Numbered from the stretch's first letter, positions 8,343 to 19,310 are shown. The stretch is 64,000 nucleotides of DNA from Lysobacterales bacterium (GCA_002722315.1 PBLG01000022.1:1-64000), one strand, 5' to 3'. Notes: a model not told the origin generated them from the sequence alone. Translations and numbers: made by a program.

Positions 8343-8630
8343 TCAGACCACGATTTTCCGGTTCTTGGGATTCGGGCGGTAAAAGCAGGCGACCTGGCCG
8401 ATCTTCTGCACCAGTTCCGACGAGGTCTCGGCCAGGATCCGGTCGATCCATTCACGCCGTTGCTCGCGCTCCCCGCGCAGCTTGACCTTGATCAGCTCGT
8501 GGCTGTCCAGCGCGGTCTCGATCTCGGCGCGGACGTTTTCGCTAAGCCCCTTGTCGGCGACCATCACGACCGGGGAAAGATCGTGGCAGAGCCCGCGTAG
8601 CTGCTTGATCTGGTTGTTGTTCAGCGACAT
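8343..8630 (-). CDS. yhbY: YhbY-family CRM-domain RNA-binding protein
   Basis: 95-residue protein consisting of a single CRM domain, associated with pre-50S ribosomal particles. The pattern M-S-L-N-N-N-Q-I-K-Q-L-R-G-L, followed by V-M-V-A-D-K-G-L-S-E-N-V and R-R-E-W-I-D-R-I, is typical, although the family core G-x-x-G loop reads A-D-K-G-L here. The start at 8630 matches the family; the frame is open further upstream to 8744 but would overlap rlmE. It is divergently transcribed from rlmE, as in E. coli (yhbY/rrmJ). Confidence 0.9.
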   Translation of the reverse strand: MSLNNNQIKQLRGLCHDLSPVVMVADKGLSENVRAEIETALDSHELIKVKLRGEREQRREWIDRILAETSSELVQKIGQVACFYRPNPKNRKIVV

Positions 8631-8733
8631 GGCGAATTCAGGTTTGCACAGGTCGGCAAGGATATCACCGATGCATGATTCGGCCCGCGCATGATGCGAT
8701 AATCGGAATCGAATCCAGAACCCGGTCCCCGGA

Positions 8734-9342
8734 ATGAGCTCCAATCGCTGGCTGTCGCGACAGGCGGCCGACCCGTACGTGAAACAGGCGCGAAGCCAGG
8801 GCTATCGCGCCCGGGCGGCATTCAAGCTGATCGAGCTGGACGAACGCGACCATTTTCTCAAGCCGGGACTCAGGGTCGTCGATCTGGGCGCCGCGCCGGG
8901 CAGCTGGGCCCAGGTGGCGGCCGAGCGAAGCGGTCCGAAGGGCCGGGTCGTCGCGCTGGACATCCTGCCGATGGATGCGCTGGACGGCGTGGAATTCATC
9001 CAGGGAGACTTCCGCGAGGCCGAGGTGCTTGCCCAGCTGGAGGCCCTGGTGGGCGAGAAAGTCGATCTTGTACTGTCGGACATGGCCCCCAATATCAGCG
9101 GTATTGCGGCGTCCGACCAGGCTCGCAGCATGGACCTGGCGGAACTGGGGCTGGAATTTGCCTGCGATTGGCTGGAGCCCGGCGGCGTTTTCGTTGTCAA
9201 ATTGTTCCAGGGCGAGGGGTTCGACGAGTTCGTCCGCACCGCCAGGGCGCGTTTCGATCGCGTCCGGCTGAGAAAGCCTGCGGCGTCGCGCAAGCAGAGC
9301 CGTGAAGTTTATCTGGTCGCCGATTCACGGCGACCCGTGTAA
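8734..9342 (+). CDS. rlmE: 23S rRNA 2'-O-methyltransferase RlmE (FtsJ/RrmJ)
   Basis: RlmE methylates the ribose 2'-OH of U2552 in 23S rRNA during late 50S assembly. The K-D-K-E catalytic tetrad is visible as K31, D116, K156 and E191, and the SAM motif is D-L-G-A-A-P-G-S-W (50-58). The 202-residue length is normal. A TGCGATAAT extended -10-like sequence lies at 8695-8703, about 30 bases upstream. It is followed by ftsH after 47 bases; rlmE-ftsH is a classic pair. Confidence 0.95.
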   Translation: MSSNRWLSRQAADPYVKQARSQGYRARAAFKLIELDERDHFLKPGLRVVDLGAAPGSWAQVAAERSGPKGRVVALDILPMDALDGVEFIQGDFREAEVLAQLEALVGEKVDLVLSDMAPNISGIAASDQARSMDLAELGLEFACDWLEPGGVFVVKLFQGEGFDEFVRTARARFDRVRLRKPAASRKQSREVYLVADSRRPV

Positions 9343-9389
9343 AGTGTCGCGATAATCACGCGACGCCCGATGGAAACAGGAGCAGATTC

Positions 9390-11315
<1,926 letters not shown>

Positions 11316-11352
11316 TCGCGTCGGCGTTTCGTCGGATCTGCAGTTCGCACTC

Positions 11353-11379
11353 GTTCGCCCCGCCACTCGCGGGGCGAAC
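11353..11379. terminator. Hairpin between convergent ftsH and HExxH gene
   Basis: An 11-bp perfect GC-rich stem (11353-11363 with 11369-11379; arm GTTCGCCCCGC) closes a 5-base loop. It ends directly at the stop codon of the minus-strand gene at 11380. No T run follows on either strand, so it may work as a Rho-assisted or bidirectional block. Confidence 0.55.
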
Positions 11380-12168
11380 TCATTCCAGGGCCGGTGCGGT
11401 CGCGACTTTCCAGCCGATTTCCGCCGCGGTCTCGGGCCCGACGATTACCTGCTGGAGGCTCTGGGCCTGGCGCGCGCGTGATTCGTCCACCGGTATGCGC
11501 CCGGCCATGATCTCGGCAATGCGCTGCGGAAACAGGGGCGTGCGCTCGGGCTCGGCGAAACCGCCCGGGTAGATCGGCAGGCCTGACGAAAGGTCGTACT
11601 TGTCGGTGGCCCCTATCGTGTGCAGGATCTCGTGCGCAAGCACCACCAGGTTCTCGCCGCGCATGGACTTGCTGGCGAAAAGGTTGGCGATCGCGATCCG
11701 GATCTGTTCCACCCCGGTGGAATGCGGCAACCGGCGATTGCCGGTCGGCTCGAAGTAGCGGGCCAGCACGATCACGTCAGGGTCCATGCCCTGGTTGTCG
11801 AACCGCCAGCGCCACCAGCGCATCCGGGCAATCCACGAGGCTCTCTGAAGGAAATTTCCGCCTACCGGCGGCGCCGGCGGCGATTCCTTGATCGCGTTGC
11901 CCAGCTGGACGTAGACCGGCCGATCGAGTCCGAGGCCGTATCTCGCGCCCTCCCGCTCGATGAACCGTTCGATCTCCTCGAAATCACGCTCATCCAATCG
12001 CTCGATATAGCGCTGCGAGAGCTCGTCGCCTTCGGCGTTGACGGGATATATCGAGATGAAAAGCGGATTGGCCCAGCTCGCGACCCTTGCCTTGTCGTTG
12101 AACTGGTGATGGACCACCAGGACCAGGATGATGAGCAGCAGGGCAATACGAATCTGTTTGAAACTCAA
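11380..12168 (-). CDS. Membrane-anchored putative HExxH zinc metalloprotein
   Basis: 262-residue protein of unrecognised family. Residues ~7-19 form one N-terminal transmembrane segment, leaving most of the protein probably periplasmic. H-E-I-L-H at 179-183 is a true HExxH motif, followed by T-I-G-A-T-D-K-Y-D, which resembles gluzincin/metzincin-like 'HExxHxxGAxDKY' arrangements. A Pro-rich turn and an Arg/Trp-rich segment (M-R-W-W-R-W-R-F) lie at ~115-123. From memory, similar uncharacterised proteins occur in Xanthomonadales. It sits between ftsH (convergent) and sspB (same direction, 52-base gap). A protease role is inferred from the motif only. Confidence 0.7.
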   Translation of the reverse strand: MSFKQIRIALLLIILVLVVHHQFNDKARVASWANPLFISIYPVNAEGDELSQRYIERLDERDFEEIERFIEREGARYGLGLDRPVYVQLGNAIKESPPAPPVGGNFLQRASWIARMRWWRWRFDNQGMDPDVIVLARYFEPTGNRRLPHSTGVEQIRIAIANLFASKSMRGENLVVLAHEILHTIGATDKYDLSSGLPIYPGGFAEPERTPLFPQRIAEIMAGRIPVDESRARQAQSLQQVIVGPETAAEIGWKVATAPALE

Positions 12169-12219
12169 GACCGGCTCCGTTCGAATATCCGACCGCTCGA
12201 GGCGGCGAGTGGCGAGTGG

Positions 12220-12657
12220 CTACTTGATGACCTTGAGGTTCGGCTTGCCGCGCCTGGGGCCGGACTTCTTCGTGTCGGAGGGACTCTCGCCGTCGCTCGA
12301 TTCGGCCGATTCTCCGGAATCTTCCTGGTCGACTTCGGGAAACATCATGCCCTGGCCGTTTTCTCGTGCATATACGGCCTGTACGGCTTCGACCGGCACC
12401 AGCACGGCGTGCGAGACGCCGGAGAAGCGCGCGACGAAACTCACGTACTCGTTGTCGATCTCGAGATCACGGACCGCGCTGGGCGAGATGTTGAGGACCA
12501 CCTTGTCGCCGGCGCGGACGGCATCGGGTATGTTGAGATCGGGATGCGTACTGTCGACCAGGATCTGCGGGGTGAAGCCGTTGTCGACGATCCACTCGTT
12601 GAGCGCCCTGAGCAGGTAGGGCTGGCTGGACGTCATTTTCGCGGGCGAGTCAGTCAT
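12220..12657 (-). CDS. sspB: ClpXP adaptor SspB
   Basis: SspB delivers ssrA-tagged and some regulatory substrates to ClpXP. The N-terminal domain motif S-S-Q-P-Y-L-L-R-A-L-N-E-W-I-V-D-N is characteristic. A disordered Asp/Glu/Ser-rich linker follows, and the tail R-G-K-P-N-L-K-V-I-K is the ClpX-binding module. The frame starts at 12657, overlapping sspA by 8 bases; the internal ATG at 12636 (M-T-S-S-Q-P) fits the family start equally well. sspA-sspB is a conserved operon downstream of the bc1 genes. Confidence 0.93.
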   Translation of the reverse strand: MTDSPAKMTSSQPYLLRALNEWIVDNGFTPQILVDSTHPDLNIPDAVRAGDKVVLNISPSAVRDLEIDNEYVSFVARFSGVSHAVLVPVEAVQAVYARENGQGMMFPEVDQEDSGESAESSDGESPSDTKKSGPRRGKPNLKVIK

Positions 12658-13267
12658 CCTCTTCGCGGTAGGCTCTTTCGGCTTCGGTCAGGCTCCGCTG
12701 GAAGGCATCGCGGCTGAACATGCGGTCCATGTAGCGGTGAATCTGCATCGTGGACTTCGCAGGCAGGTCGATGCCGTAACCCGGCAGGCGCCAGAGCAAC
12801 GGGAGCAGGGCGCAGTCGACCAGGCTGAGTTCATCGTGGAGGAGAAACGGCGACAGGCCGAACAGCGGATCGGACTCGATGATGCTGTCGCGCAGTTGCT
12901 TCCGCGCCGTCTCGACCCGCTTGGGGCCGGTCGACGTCTCGATGATCCGTCCGTTCTCGATCCAGTCGCGGTGGATGCGGTAAAGCGCAAGTCTCAACCT
13001 GGAGCGCGAAACCGGGTCGACCGGCATCAGCGGTGGATGCGGATAGCGTTCGTCGAGGTATTCGGTGACCACCCAGGTCCCGTAGACCACGAGGTCCCGA
13101 TCGACCAGGGTGGGCGGCTCGCCGTAAGGGCTGAGCTCGGCAAGGTCGCCTATCGCCGAACGGTCCTGTTCGATATGGATGATCTCGACGTTCAGTCCCT
13201 TCTCGGCGAGAACGACCCGGACACGGTGGCTGTCCAGGCAGTTTTCGGAGGAATACATGGTCATCAT
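12650..13267 (-). CDS. sspA: Stringent starvation protein A (GST fold)
   Basis: SspA is an RNA-polymerase-associated protein with a glutathione-S-transferase fold that acts in stress and stationary phase. The N-terminal block M-Y-S-S-E-N-C-L-D-S-H-R-V-R, the T-L-V-D-R-D-L-V-V-Y motif and T-E-Y-L-D-E-R-Y-P-H-P-P-L-M-P are family signatures. The ATG at 13267 was chosen because GAGAGG lies ~11 bases upstream; the frame also opens at 13297. The product is ~205 residues. It belongs to the petABC-sspA-sspB cluster transcribed on the minus strand. Confidence 0.92.
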   Translation of the reverse strand: MMTMYSSENCLDSHRVRVVLAEKGLNVEIIHIEQDRSAIGDLAELSPYGEPPTLVDRDLVVYGTWVVTEYLDERYPHPPLMPVDPVSRSRLRLALYRIHRDWIENGRIIETSTGPKRVETARKQLRDSIIESDPLFGLSPFLLHDELSLVDCALLPLLWRLPGYGIDLPAKSTMQIHRYMDRMFSRDAFQRSLTEAERAYREEDD

Positions 13268-13394
13268 GAGCTGGGGTGCCTCTCGGTTGCACTGCACGGG
13301 TCCGGCGACGATTCAAGCCGAGGCGTGCCCCCGGAACCGGGGCGCGCGGATGGGTCATGCCGGGTAGTCCAGGCGGATGGGGCCGAACGGCATA

Positions 13395-14126
13395 TCACTT
13401 TTTGACGTCCCGCCAGTATTCCTTGTACAGCAACCAGGACAGGAACGTGAACACCACCAGGAAGAGAAGCACCCATATGCCCATGCTCTCGCGCTTGAGC
13501 ACCGCGGGTTCGCCGAGGTAGGTCATGAACGCCACCAGGTCGCGCAGCGCCTGGTCGTATTCGGCCGGCGTCATCAGTCCTTCCTGGTCGATTTCGAGCT
13601 CGGCGATGCGGGAGTGCTCCTCACCGCTCTCGTCGGTGTAGGTTTCCATCACGGGTCGCTGGATGCCCTGCAGTTCCCAGAGAACGTTGGGCATGGATGC
13701 ATTGGCCAGCACCGTGTTGTTCCAGCCGTCCTCTGTCAGGTAGAAGCCCTTGAGGAACGAATAGATCCAGTCTTCGCCCCGGGAGCGCGAGGTCAGCGTC
13801 AGGTCGGGCGGTTTTTTGCCGAACCACTGCTCGGCGTCTTCGGGCATCGCGGCGATCATGTAATCGGTGATTTCGCGATTTCCGAGCACCAGGTATTCGT
13901 TCACCTGTTCTTCGGTGAGATCGAGGTCCCGAGCCAGGCGCTGGTAGCGCATGTACTGCGCCGAGTGGCACGAGTGGCAATAGTTCATGAACATCGCCGC
14001 GCCGCGCTGTACCGAGGCCAGGTTGTGCACGTTCGAACCCGCCTGCTCCAGGTCCTCGCCGCCGCCGGCCGGCCATGCAAGGCTGGATGCCGCCAGCAAC
14101 GCGATTGAGAAAGCTATTCGAATCAT
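13395..14126 (-). CDS. petC: Cytochrome c1 of the bc1 complex
   Basis: Cytochrome c1 (243 residues) passes electrons from the Rieske centre to cytochrome c in the periplasm. It has a signal peptide, the heme c site C-H-S-C-H (C50, C53, H54), a candidate axial Met in N-A-S-M-P-N-V-L-W, and a C-terminal membrane anchor (I-W-V-L-L-F-L-V-V-F-T-F-L-S-W) ending Y-W-R-D-V-K-K. It starts within the stop codon of cytochrome b (ATGA overlap), completing the three-gene pet operon. Confidence 0.95.
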   Translation of the reverse strand: MIRIAFSIALLAASSLAWPAGGGEDLEQAGSNVHNLASVQRGAAMFMNYCHSCHSAQYMRYQRLARDLDLTEEQVNEYLVLGNREITDYMIAAMPEDAEQWFGKKPPDLTLTSRSRGEDWIYSFLKGFYLTEDGWNNTVLANASMPNVLWELQGIQRPVMETYTDESGEEHSRIAELEIDQEGLMTPAEYDQALRDLVAFMTYLGEPAVLKRESMGIWVLLFLVVFTFLSWLLYKEYWRDVKK

Positions 14127-15373
14127 TTGGTTACCCGTTCCGGTTCCGGCCTGGTTTTTTCATATTTGGTCACGAAGGGCATCAGGATGAAGAATGCGAA
14201 GTACGCGAACGTCCAGATGCGCGACTCGATCGTCTGGGCATGGGTGCCTTCACCCATGCCGAGCATGCCGAGCCGGATGAAGGTGATGGCGAATACCGCC
14301 AGCAGAATCTTGCTGCCCAGGCCCTTGTAGCGGATCGACTTGACCTTCGAGCGATCCAGCCAGGGCAGGATGAACAGCACCATGATCGCCATCCCCATCA
14401 GGATGACGCCGGCAAGCTTGTCCGGCACGGCGCGCAGAATCGCGTAATACGGCGTGAAGTACCAGACGGGCACGATATGCGGCGGCGTGACCAGCGGATC
14501 GGCCGGGTTGAAGTTGTCGGGCTCCAGGAACAGGCCGCCGAATTCGGGCGCGTAGAAGATCACGAAGGCGAACAGGGTCAGGAAAACGCCTACGCCGAAG
14601 ATGTCCTTGACCGTGTAGTACGGGTGGAACGGGATGGCGTCCAGCGGCCGACCCTGGCTGTCCTTGTTCTTCTTGACTTCGATGCCGTCGGGATTGTTCG
14701 AGCCCACCTCGTGCAGCGCCGCAAGGTGAAGGACCACAAGCGCCAGAAGCGCAAGCGGAACGGCGATCACGTGCAGCGCGAAGAAGCGGTTCAGCGTGGC
14801 GTCGGAAACGAAGAAATCGCCCCGAATCCATTCCACCAGTGCGTCGCCGACCACCGGGATCGCGCCGAACAGCGAGATGATGACCTGGGCGCCCCAGTAC
14901 GACATCTGGCCCCAGGGCAGTACGTAGCCCATGAATGCCTCTGCCATCAACACCAGGTAGATGAGAACGCCCAGCACCCATACCAGTTCGCGCGGCGATT
15001 TGTAGGAGCCGTACATCAGGCCGCGGAACATGTGAAGGTAGACCACGATGAAGAAGAACGAGGCGCCGGTCGAGTGCATGTAGCGGATCAACCATCCCCA
15101 TTCCACGTCGCGCATGATGTACTCGACGGACGCGAAGGCTTCGGCCGCGTCCGGCTTGTAGTGCATGGTCAGGAAGATGCCGGTGAGGATCTGGATGGCC
15201 AGCACCAGCATCGCCAGCGAGCCGAAGAAGTAAAAGAAGTTGAAGTTCTTCGGTGCGTAATATTCGCTGATGTGTGCCTTCCAGAACGACGAGACCGGAA
15301 TGCGTTCGTCGATCCAGGCGCCGACATTGGAGAGCTGGCGCGAAATGTTGCTTGCGGGTTTGGCCATGGTCAA
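14123..15373 (-). CDS. petB: Cytochrome b of the bc1 complex
   Basis: The quinol-oxidising core subunit, 416 residues, with eight to nine transmembrane helices. Heme ligand helices contain the W-G-W-L-I-R-Y-M-H-S-T-G-A-S-F and H-M-F-R-G-L-M-Y-G-S-Y blocks. The Qo-site signature is P-x-W here: P-V-W-Y-F-T-P-Y-Y-A follows the family P-E-W-Y position, so the Glu is replaced by Val as in some proteobacteria. It overlaps both the Rieske and cytochrome c1 genes by ATGA junctions. Confidence 0.96.
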   Translation of the reverse strand: MTMAKPASNISRQLSNVGAWIDERIPVSSFWKAHISEYYAPKNFNFFYFFGSLAMLVLAIQILTGIFLTMHYKPDAAEAFASVEYIMRDVEWGWLIRYMHSTGASFFFIVVYLHMFRGLMYGSYKSPRELVWVLGVLIYLVLMAEAFMGYVLPWGQMSYWGAQVIISLFGAIPVVGDALVEWIRGDFFVSDATLNRFFALHVIAVPLALLALVVLHLAALHEVGSNNPDGIEVKKNKDSQGRPLDAIPFHPYYTVKDIFGVGVFLTLFAFVIFYAPEFGGLFLEPDNFNPADPLVTPPHIVPVWYFTPYYAILRAVPDKLAGVILMGMAIMVLFILPWLDRSKVKSIRYKGLGSKILLAVFAITFIRLGMLGMGEGTHAQTIESRIWTFAYFAFFILMPFVTKYEKTRPEPERVTK

Positions 15374-15993
15374 ACAGCTCCTTCAGAGTGCACACCAATC
15401 ATGACATGCTCGTCGTCAACAAAACTGTAAGGCGGCACGATCAGGTTGGTCGGTGCCGGTACCCCGCTGTAGACCCTGCCTGCCAGATCGAACTTGGATT
15501 TGTGGCACGGGCAGAAGAACCCGCCTTTCCAGTTCTGCTCGAACGGCTGCGCCCCGACTTCCGGAATGAACTCCGGCACGCAGCCCAGGTGCGTGCAGTG
15601 CATGTTGATCACGAGGTACTCGGGCTTGATTGCGCGATAGAGATTGCTCGCGTAGGGCGGCTGCTGCGCTTCGTTCTCGGACGAGGGGTCGGCCAGCTGG
15701 TCGTTGACATCGGGCAGGTTTTCAATCATCTGCTCCGTGCGCCGCAGAATGCCTATGGTCTGGCCGCGCCACTGCAGGCGGATCAACTGGCCGGGCTCGA
15801 GATCGCCGATGAAGGCTTCGACCGGCGCGCCGATCACGCGCGCCCGGGCGCTGGGCTTCCAGGACGCCAGGAACGGCCAGGCCGCGAAGCCGGCGCCGAC
15901 TGCTCCGACCGCGCCTGTGCCGGCGAGCAGCAGCATGCGGCGACCCTTGTCGGCTTTCGGTTCGACGGACGCAAGCGATTGTTTGTCGGACAT
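15370..15993 (-). CDS. petA: Rieske iron-sulfur subunit of the bc1 complex
   Basis: 207-residue 2Fe-2S protein. Cluster ligands are C133 and H135 in C-T-H-L-G-C, and C161 and H164 in C-P-C-H-K-S-K-F-D, with C138/C163 forming the stabilising disulfide. The N-terminus has a twin-arginine-like K-G-R-R-M-L-L-L-A-G signal that stays as a membrane anchor. It is the first gene of the petABC-sspAB cluster; the region 15994-16230 must contain its promoter and the divergent degS promoter. Confidence 0.95.
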   Translation of the reverse strand: MSDKQSLASVEPKADKGRRMLLLAGTGAVGAVGAGFAAWPFLASWKPSARARVIGAPVEAFIGDLEPGQLIRLQWRGQTIGILRRTEQMIENLPDVNDQLADPSSENEAQQPPYASNLYRAIKPEYLVINMHCTHLGCVPEFIPEVGAQPFEQNWKGGFFCPCHKSKFDLAGRVYSGVPAPTNLIVPPYSFVDDEHVMIGVHSEGAV

Positions 15994-16230
15994 GAACGAT
16001 AACTCCTGAATCGGAACGGCAATTCCCGTTCACCAAAAGCCGCCGCGAACTCGGCGACGGCCGGAAGCCACCGCTGCAGCGCAGCGGCGCGGGCAAACCG
16101 TAATTTTACCGAATTTTAATCCGTTTCTGTTTCACCGATGGTCTGCTTCTGGTCGACGACATCGAAGGAAGCGGGGAAAAGCGGCTCATATACCTCTAAA
16201 ATACTGTATCAACCGAATTTTTGCCGGACC

Positions 16231-17328
16231 ATGAAGCGAATCGTACAATTTCTCCTGCAGGCCGCGGTGCTCGGCCTGGCGTTCGCCTTCGTACTGGTCT
16301 GGTTTCGTCCGGGGCTGCTCGCGCCGGAGAATGGCGAAAACGGCGTCTCGGTGGTCCGCTCCTATGCCGACGCAGTCAACCGCACGGCGCCCTCGGTCGT
16401 CAGCATCTATACCCGCACCATGGTCAGCGAACCGATGATCCGCGAAGGCGCCGATCCGCTGTTTCAGCGTCTCTACCGCGATCGACGGGTGCTCAGACCG
16501 CGCAGCGGGCTGGGTTCTGGGGTAATCGTATCGGCCGACGGGCTGATCCTGACGACCGCGCACGTGATCAACGGGGTCGACAACATCTTCGTGGCGCTGT
16601 TCGACGGCGGGGTGGCCGAAGCGCGTGTGATCGGGACCGACCCGGGGACCGACCTGGCCGTTCTCAAGGTCGATCTGGACGATCTTCCGGTCGCCAGCTT
16701 CGATACCGAGACCCAGCATCGGCCGGGCGACGTCGTGCTTGCCATCGGAAACGCGTTCGGCCTGAACCACACCGTCACCGCGGGAATCATCAGCGCGACC
16801 GGGCGCGGCGACCTGAACCTGACCGCCTTCGAGGATTTCATCCAGACCGATGCGGCGATCAATTCCGGCAACAGCGGGGGCGCGCTGATCAATGTCGACG
16901 GCGAGGTCATCGGCATCAATTCGGCCTCGCTGAGCCAGGAAACCGGCGCCCAGGGCATCAGCTTCGCAATTTCGGCCCGGCTGGCGACCGAAGTCCTGCG
17001 CCAGATCGTCGAATACGGCAGCGTGCGGCGCGGCTGGATGGGCGCAAACGTCATCGACCCGCCGCTGGTGGTGCTGGAAGGCGAGGATCAGCCCGTCGGG
17101 GTGCAGATTTCTCAGATTTACCGCGGCGGCCCGGCCTGGCAGTCCGGCCTGCGGCCCGGGGACATCCTGCTTTCGGCCGACGGCGCGCCGGTGGGCACGG
17201 CGCGGGAATTCACCCTCGCCATCGCCGAGCAGGCGCCGGGCACAGAAGTCGAGCTGGTGGCGTCGAGAAACGGGCAGCGGTTCACGACGTCGGTGACGTT
17301 GATCCAGCAGCCGCCTCTCCAGGGATGA
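16231..17328 (+). CDS. DegS-type membrane-anchored serine protease
   Basis: 365-residue trypsin-like protease with one PDZ domain, most like DegS, which senses misfolded outer-membrane proteins and cleaves RseA. Residues ~7-25 form a membrane anchor. The catalytic triad is H111 (T-T-A-H-V), D141 (G-T-D-L-A-V-L) and S215 (N-S-G-N-S-G-G-A-L). A single PDZ occupies ~280-355. The ATG at 16231 is preferred over 16138 because it starts the signal anchor. No rseA or mucD neighbour is present, so the DegS role is by domain architecture only. Confidence 0.85.
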   Translation: MKRIVQFLLQAAVLGLAFAFVLVWFRPGLLAPENGENGVSVVRSYADAVNRTAPSVVSIYTRTMVSEPMIREGADPLFQRLYRDRRVLRPRSGLGSGVIVSADGLILTTAHVINGVDNIFVALFDGGVAEARVIGTDPGTDLAVLKVDLDDLPVASFDTETQHRPGDVVLAIGNAFGLNHTVTAGIISATGRGDLNLTAFEDFIQTDAAINSGNSGGALINVDGEVIGINSASLSQETGAQGISFAISARLATEVLRQIVEYGSVRRGWMGANVIDPPLVVLEGEDQPVGVQISQIYRGGPAWQSGLRPGDILLSADGAPVGTAREFTLAIAEQAPGTEVELVASRNGQRFTTSVTLIQQPPLQG

Positions 17329-17330
17329 CG

Positions 17331-17578
17331 GTAGTCGGTAGTCGGTAGTCGGAAAAAACCCTTCGCCGCCGATACTTCTGGATTTTGTGGGAGCGGGCTC
17401 CGGCCGCGATCGGTGATGTATTCATCGGCGCCAGAGCCGCCTCCCACAGCAGCAGTGTCGCTTCGACGGTTCGTCGCTTGGTGGTTTCAAAACGACAAGA
17501 CGACAAAACGACCATGCGACAACCCGACTCGTCAACGAACCGCATTTCCGACTACCGACCACTGACTACCGACTACCG
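17331..17578. repeat. Composite repeat: heptamers, inverted REP pair, inverted heptamers
   Basis: Three tandem GTAGTCG heptamers (17331-17351) begin 3 bases after the degS stop codon. A REP-like unit (17387-17410, GTGGGAGCGGGCTCC core) and an inverted partner (17424-17448) follow. After an ACGACAA-rich spacer come four heptamers of the reverse complement, CGACTAC and variants (17549-17576). The element fills the gap between the convergent degS and dcd genes and can fold as a large hairpin. The same design recurs at 43941-44163. The ~310-base gap contains no gene. Confidence 0.75.
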
Positions 17579-17636
17579 TTTTTCCGGCAGCGGATTTAAC
17601 CCGCCTCATTGACCACCCGCTCGTAGCGAGGCGCTG

Positions 17637-18203
17637 TCAGGCCTTCGGCAGCGTCACGCCGCGCTGTCCCTGGTATTTCCCGGCCCGGTCGGCGTAGCTG
17701 GTTTCGCATTCCTCGTCCGATTCCAGGAACAGGAACTGGGCCACGCCCTCGTTGGCGTAGATGCGTGCCGGCAGCGGGGTGGTGTTGGAGAACTCCAGCG
17801 TCACGTGGCCCTCCCATTCCGGCTCCAGCGGCGTGACGTTGACGATGATGCCGCAGCGCGCGTAGGTGGATTTTCCGAGGCAGATGGTCAGGACGTTGCG
17901 CGGAATCCGGAAGTATTCGACCGTGCGCGCCAGCGCAAACGAGTTCGGCGGAATGATGCAGGCCTCGCCCTTGAAGTCGACGAAGCTGTTCTGGTCGAAA
18001 TGCTTGGGATCGACGATCGCGGAATTGATGTTGGTGAAGATCTTGAATTCGTCCGCGCAGCGCACGTCGTAGCCGTAGCTGGAGGTGCCGTAGGACACCA
18101 GCTTGCGGCCCTCGCGCTCCCGGACCTGGCCCGGTTCGAACGGCTCGATGAGTCCGCATTCTTCGGCCATGCGGCGGATCCAGCGATCTGATTTTATGGT
18201 CAT
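17637..18203 (-). CDS. dcd: dCTP deaminase
   Basis: Dcd deaminates dCTP to dUTP for thymidylate synthesis. The 188-residue length, the start [10 protein letters not shown], the block S-S-Y-G-Y-D-V-R and the active-site region [22 protein letters not shown] (with the catalytic Glu in P-L-E-P-E-W) are typical. It follows apbC/mrp on the same strand with a 24-base gap; the pair is common in gammaproteobacteria. Confidence 0.96.
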   Translation of the reverse strand: MTIKSDRWIRRMAEECGLIEPFEPGQVREREGRKLVSYGTSSYGYDVRCADEFKIFTNINSAIVDPKHFDQNSFVDFKGEACIIPPNSFALARTVEYFRIPRNVLTICLGKSTYARCGIIVNVTPLEPEWEGHVTLEFSNTTPLPARIYANEGVAQFLFLESDEECETSYADRAGKYQGQRGVTLPKA

Positions 18204-18227
18204 GGTGGGTTCGAGAGCTCTGTTGGT

Positions 18228-19310
18228 TCAGTCGGTAATCGTGATCTTCGGCATGCGGATCTCGGTATTGAGCGCCTGGCGGGCCAGCCTTCCGGCCGTC
18301 CGCCGCGCGATTTCGCGAAAGCGCAACGATGCGGGATCGTCCGGATTCGCCGCAACGACCGGCGCCCCTTCGTCGGTGGAGCGTCCCAGCGAGGATTCCA
18401 GCGGCAATTCGCCCAGCAGCGGCAGGCCGGTCTCGGTGGCCATGCGCTGGCCGCCGCCGCGGCCGAACACGGCTTCTTCGAAACCGCAGTTGGAGCACAC
18501 GTGCGTACTCATGTTTTCGACGATGCCCAGGACCGGCACCTTGACCTTGCGAAACATCGCCACCGCGCGCCTGACGTCGTCCAGCGCCACGTCCTGGGGC
18601 GTGGTCACGATGATGGCGCCGGCCACCGGGATTCTCTGCGCCAATGTGAGCTGTACGTCGCCGGTGCCGGGCGGCAGGTCGATGATCAGGTAGTCCAGGT
18701 CCTGCCACAGCGTTTCGGCCAGCATCTGGCTGAGCGCCTGGGTCGCCATCGGACCGCGCCAGATCATTGCCTGGTCCACATCCACGAGCACGCCGATGCT
18801 CATCGCCTGGATGCCGTGCGCGCGCATGGGGAGGATTCGCTTGTCTTCGGTGGTCTCCGGGCGCCCGGAAAGTCCGAGCATGCGCGGCTGGCTGGGGCCG
18901 TAGATATCGGCGTCGAGCACGCCGACCTCGGCGCCTTCGGCGCGCAGCGCAAGCGCCAGGTTGGCCGCCACCGTGGACTTGCCCACGCCGCCCTTGCCGG
19001 AGGCCACGGCAATGATGTTCTTGACGCCCCTGATCGGTTTGAGCCCGCCCTGGACCGCATGAGAAGCAAGCTGCTGGCCGATTTCCACGGTCACATTCTC
19101 GACCGCGTCGAAATCGCGCAGCCGGGCGGTCACGATGCGCTCGAGCTCCCCGTGCCAGCCGCGCGCCGGGTAGCCCAGGCGGATGTCGACCGCCACGTTG
19201 CCGCCCGATACCGCGACGCCGCGCACGGCATCGCCGAGCGGGGCGCCGGTGTTGGGGTCCTCGACCTGGCGCAGTTCGTCCTTGAGTTGTTCGTTGTCGG
19301 CTTGCGGCAT
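18228..19310 (-). CDS. apbC: Iron-sulfur cluster carrier protein ApbC/Mrp
   Basis: 360-residue MinD/ParA-type P-loop ATPase that carries Fe-S clusters to apoproteins. An N-terminal DUF59/MIP18-type domain covers residues ~5-85. The deviant Walker motif is G-K-G-G-V-G-K-S (105-112), and a C-x-x-C cluster site is in V-C-S-N-C-G-F. The family blocks M-I-W-R-G-P-M-A and I-I-D-L-P-P-G-T-G-D-V-Q-L-T are present. It is probably co-transcribed with dcd. Confidence 0.94.
   Translation of the reverse strand: MPQADNEQLKDELRQVEDPNTGAPLGDAVRGVAVSGGNVAVDIRLGYPARGWHGELERIVTARLRDFDAVENVTVEIGQQLASHAVQGGLKPIRGVKNIIAVASGKGGVGKSTVAANLALALRAEGAEVGVLDADIYGPSQPRMLGLSGRPETTEDKRILPMRAHGIQAMSIGVLVDVDQAMIWRGPMATQALSQMLAETLWQDLDYLIIDLPPGTGDVQLTLAQRIPVAGAIIVTTPQDVALDDVRRAVAMFRKVKVPVLGIVENMSTHVCSNCGFEEAVFGRGGGQRMATETGLPLLGELPLESSLGRSTDEGAPVVAANPDDPASLRFREIARRTAGRLARQALNTEIRMPKITITD

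Noticed and set aside
14075-15430. Plus-strand open frame opposite cytochrome b and c1
   Set aside because: Charged, low-complexity shadow; the minus-strand frames carry the heme and quinol motifs.
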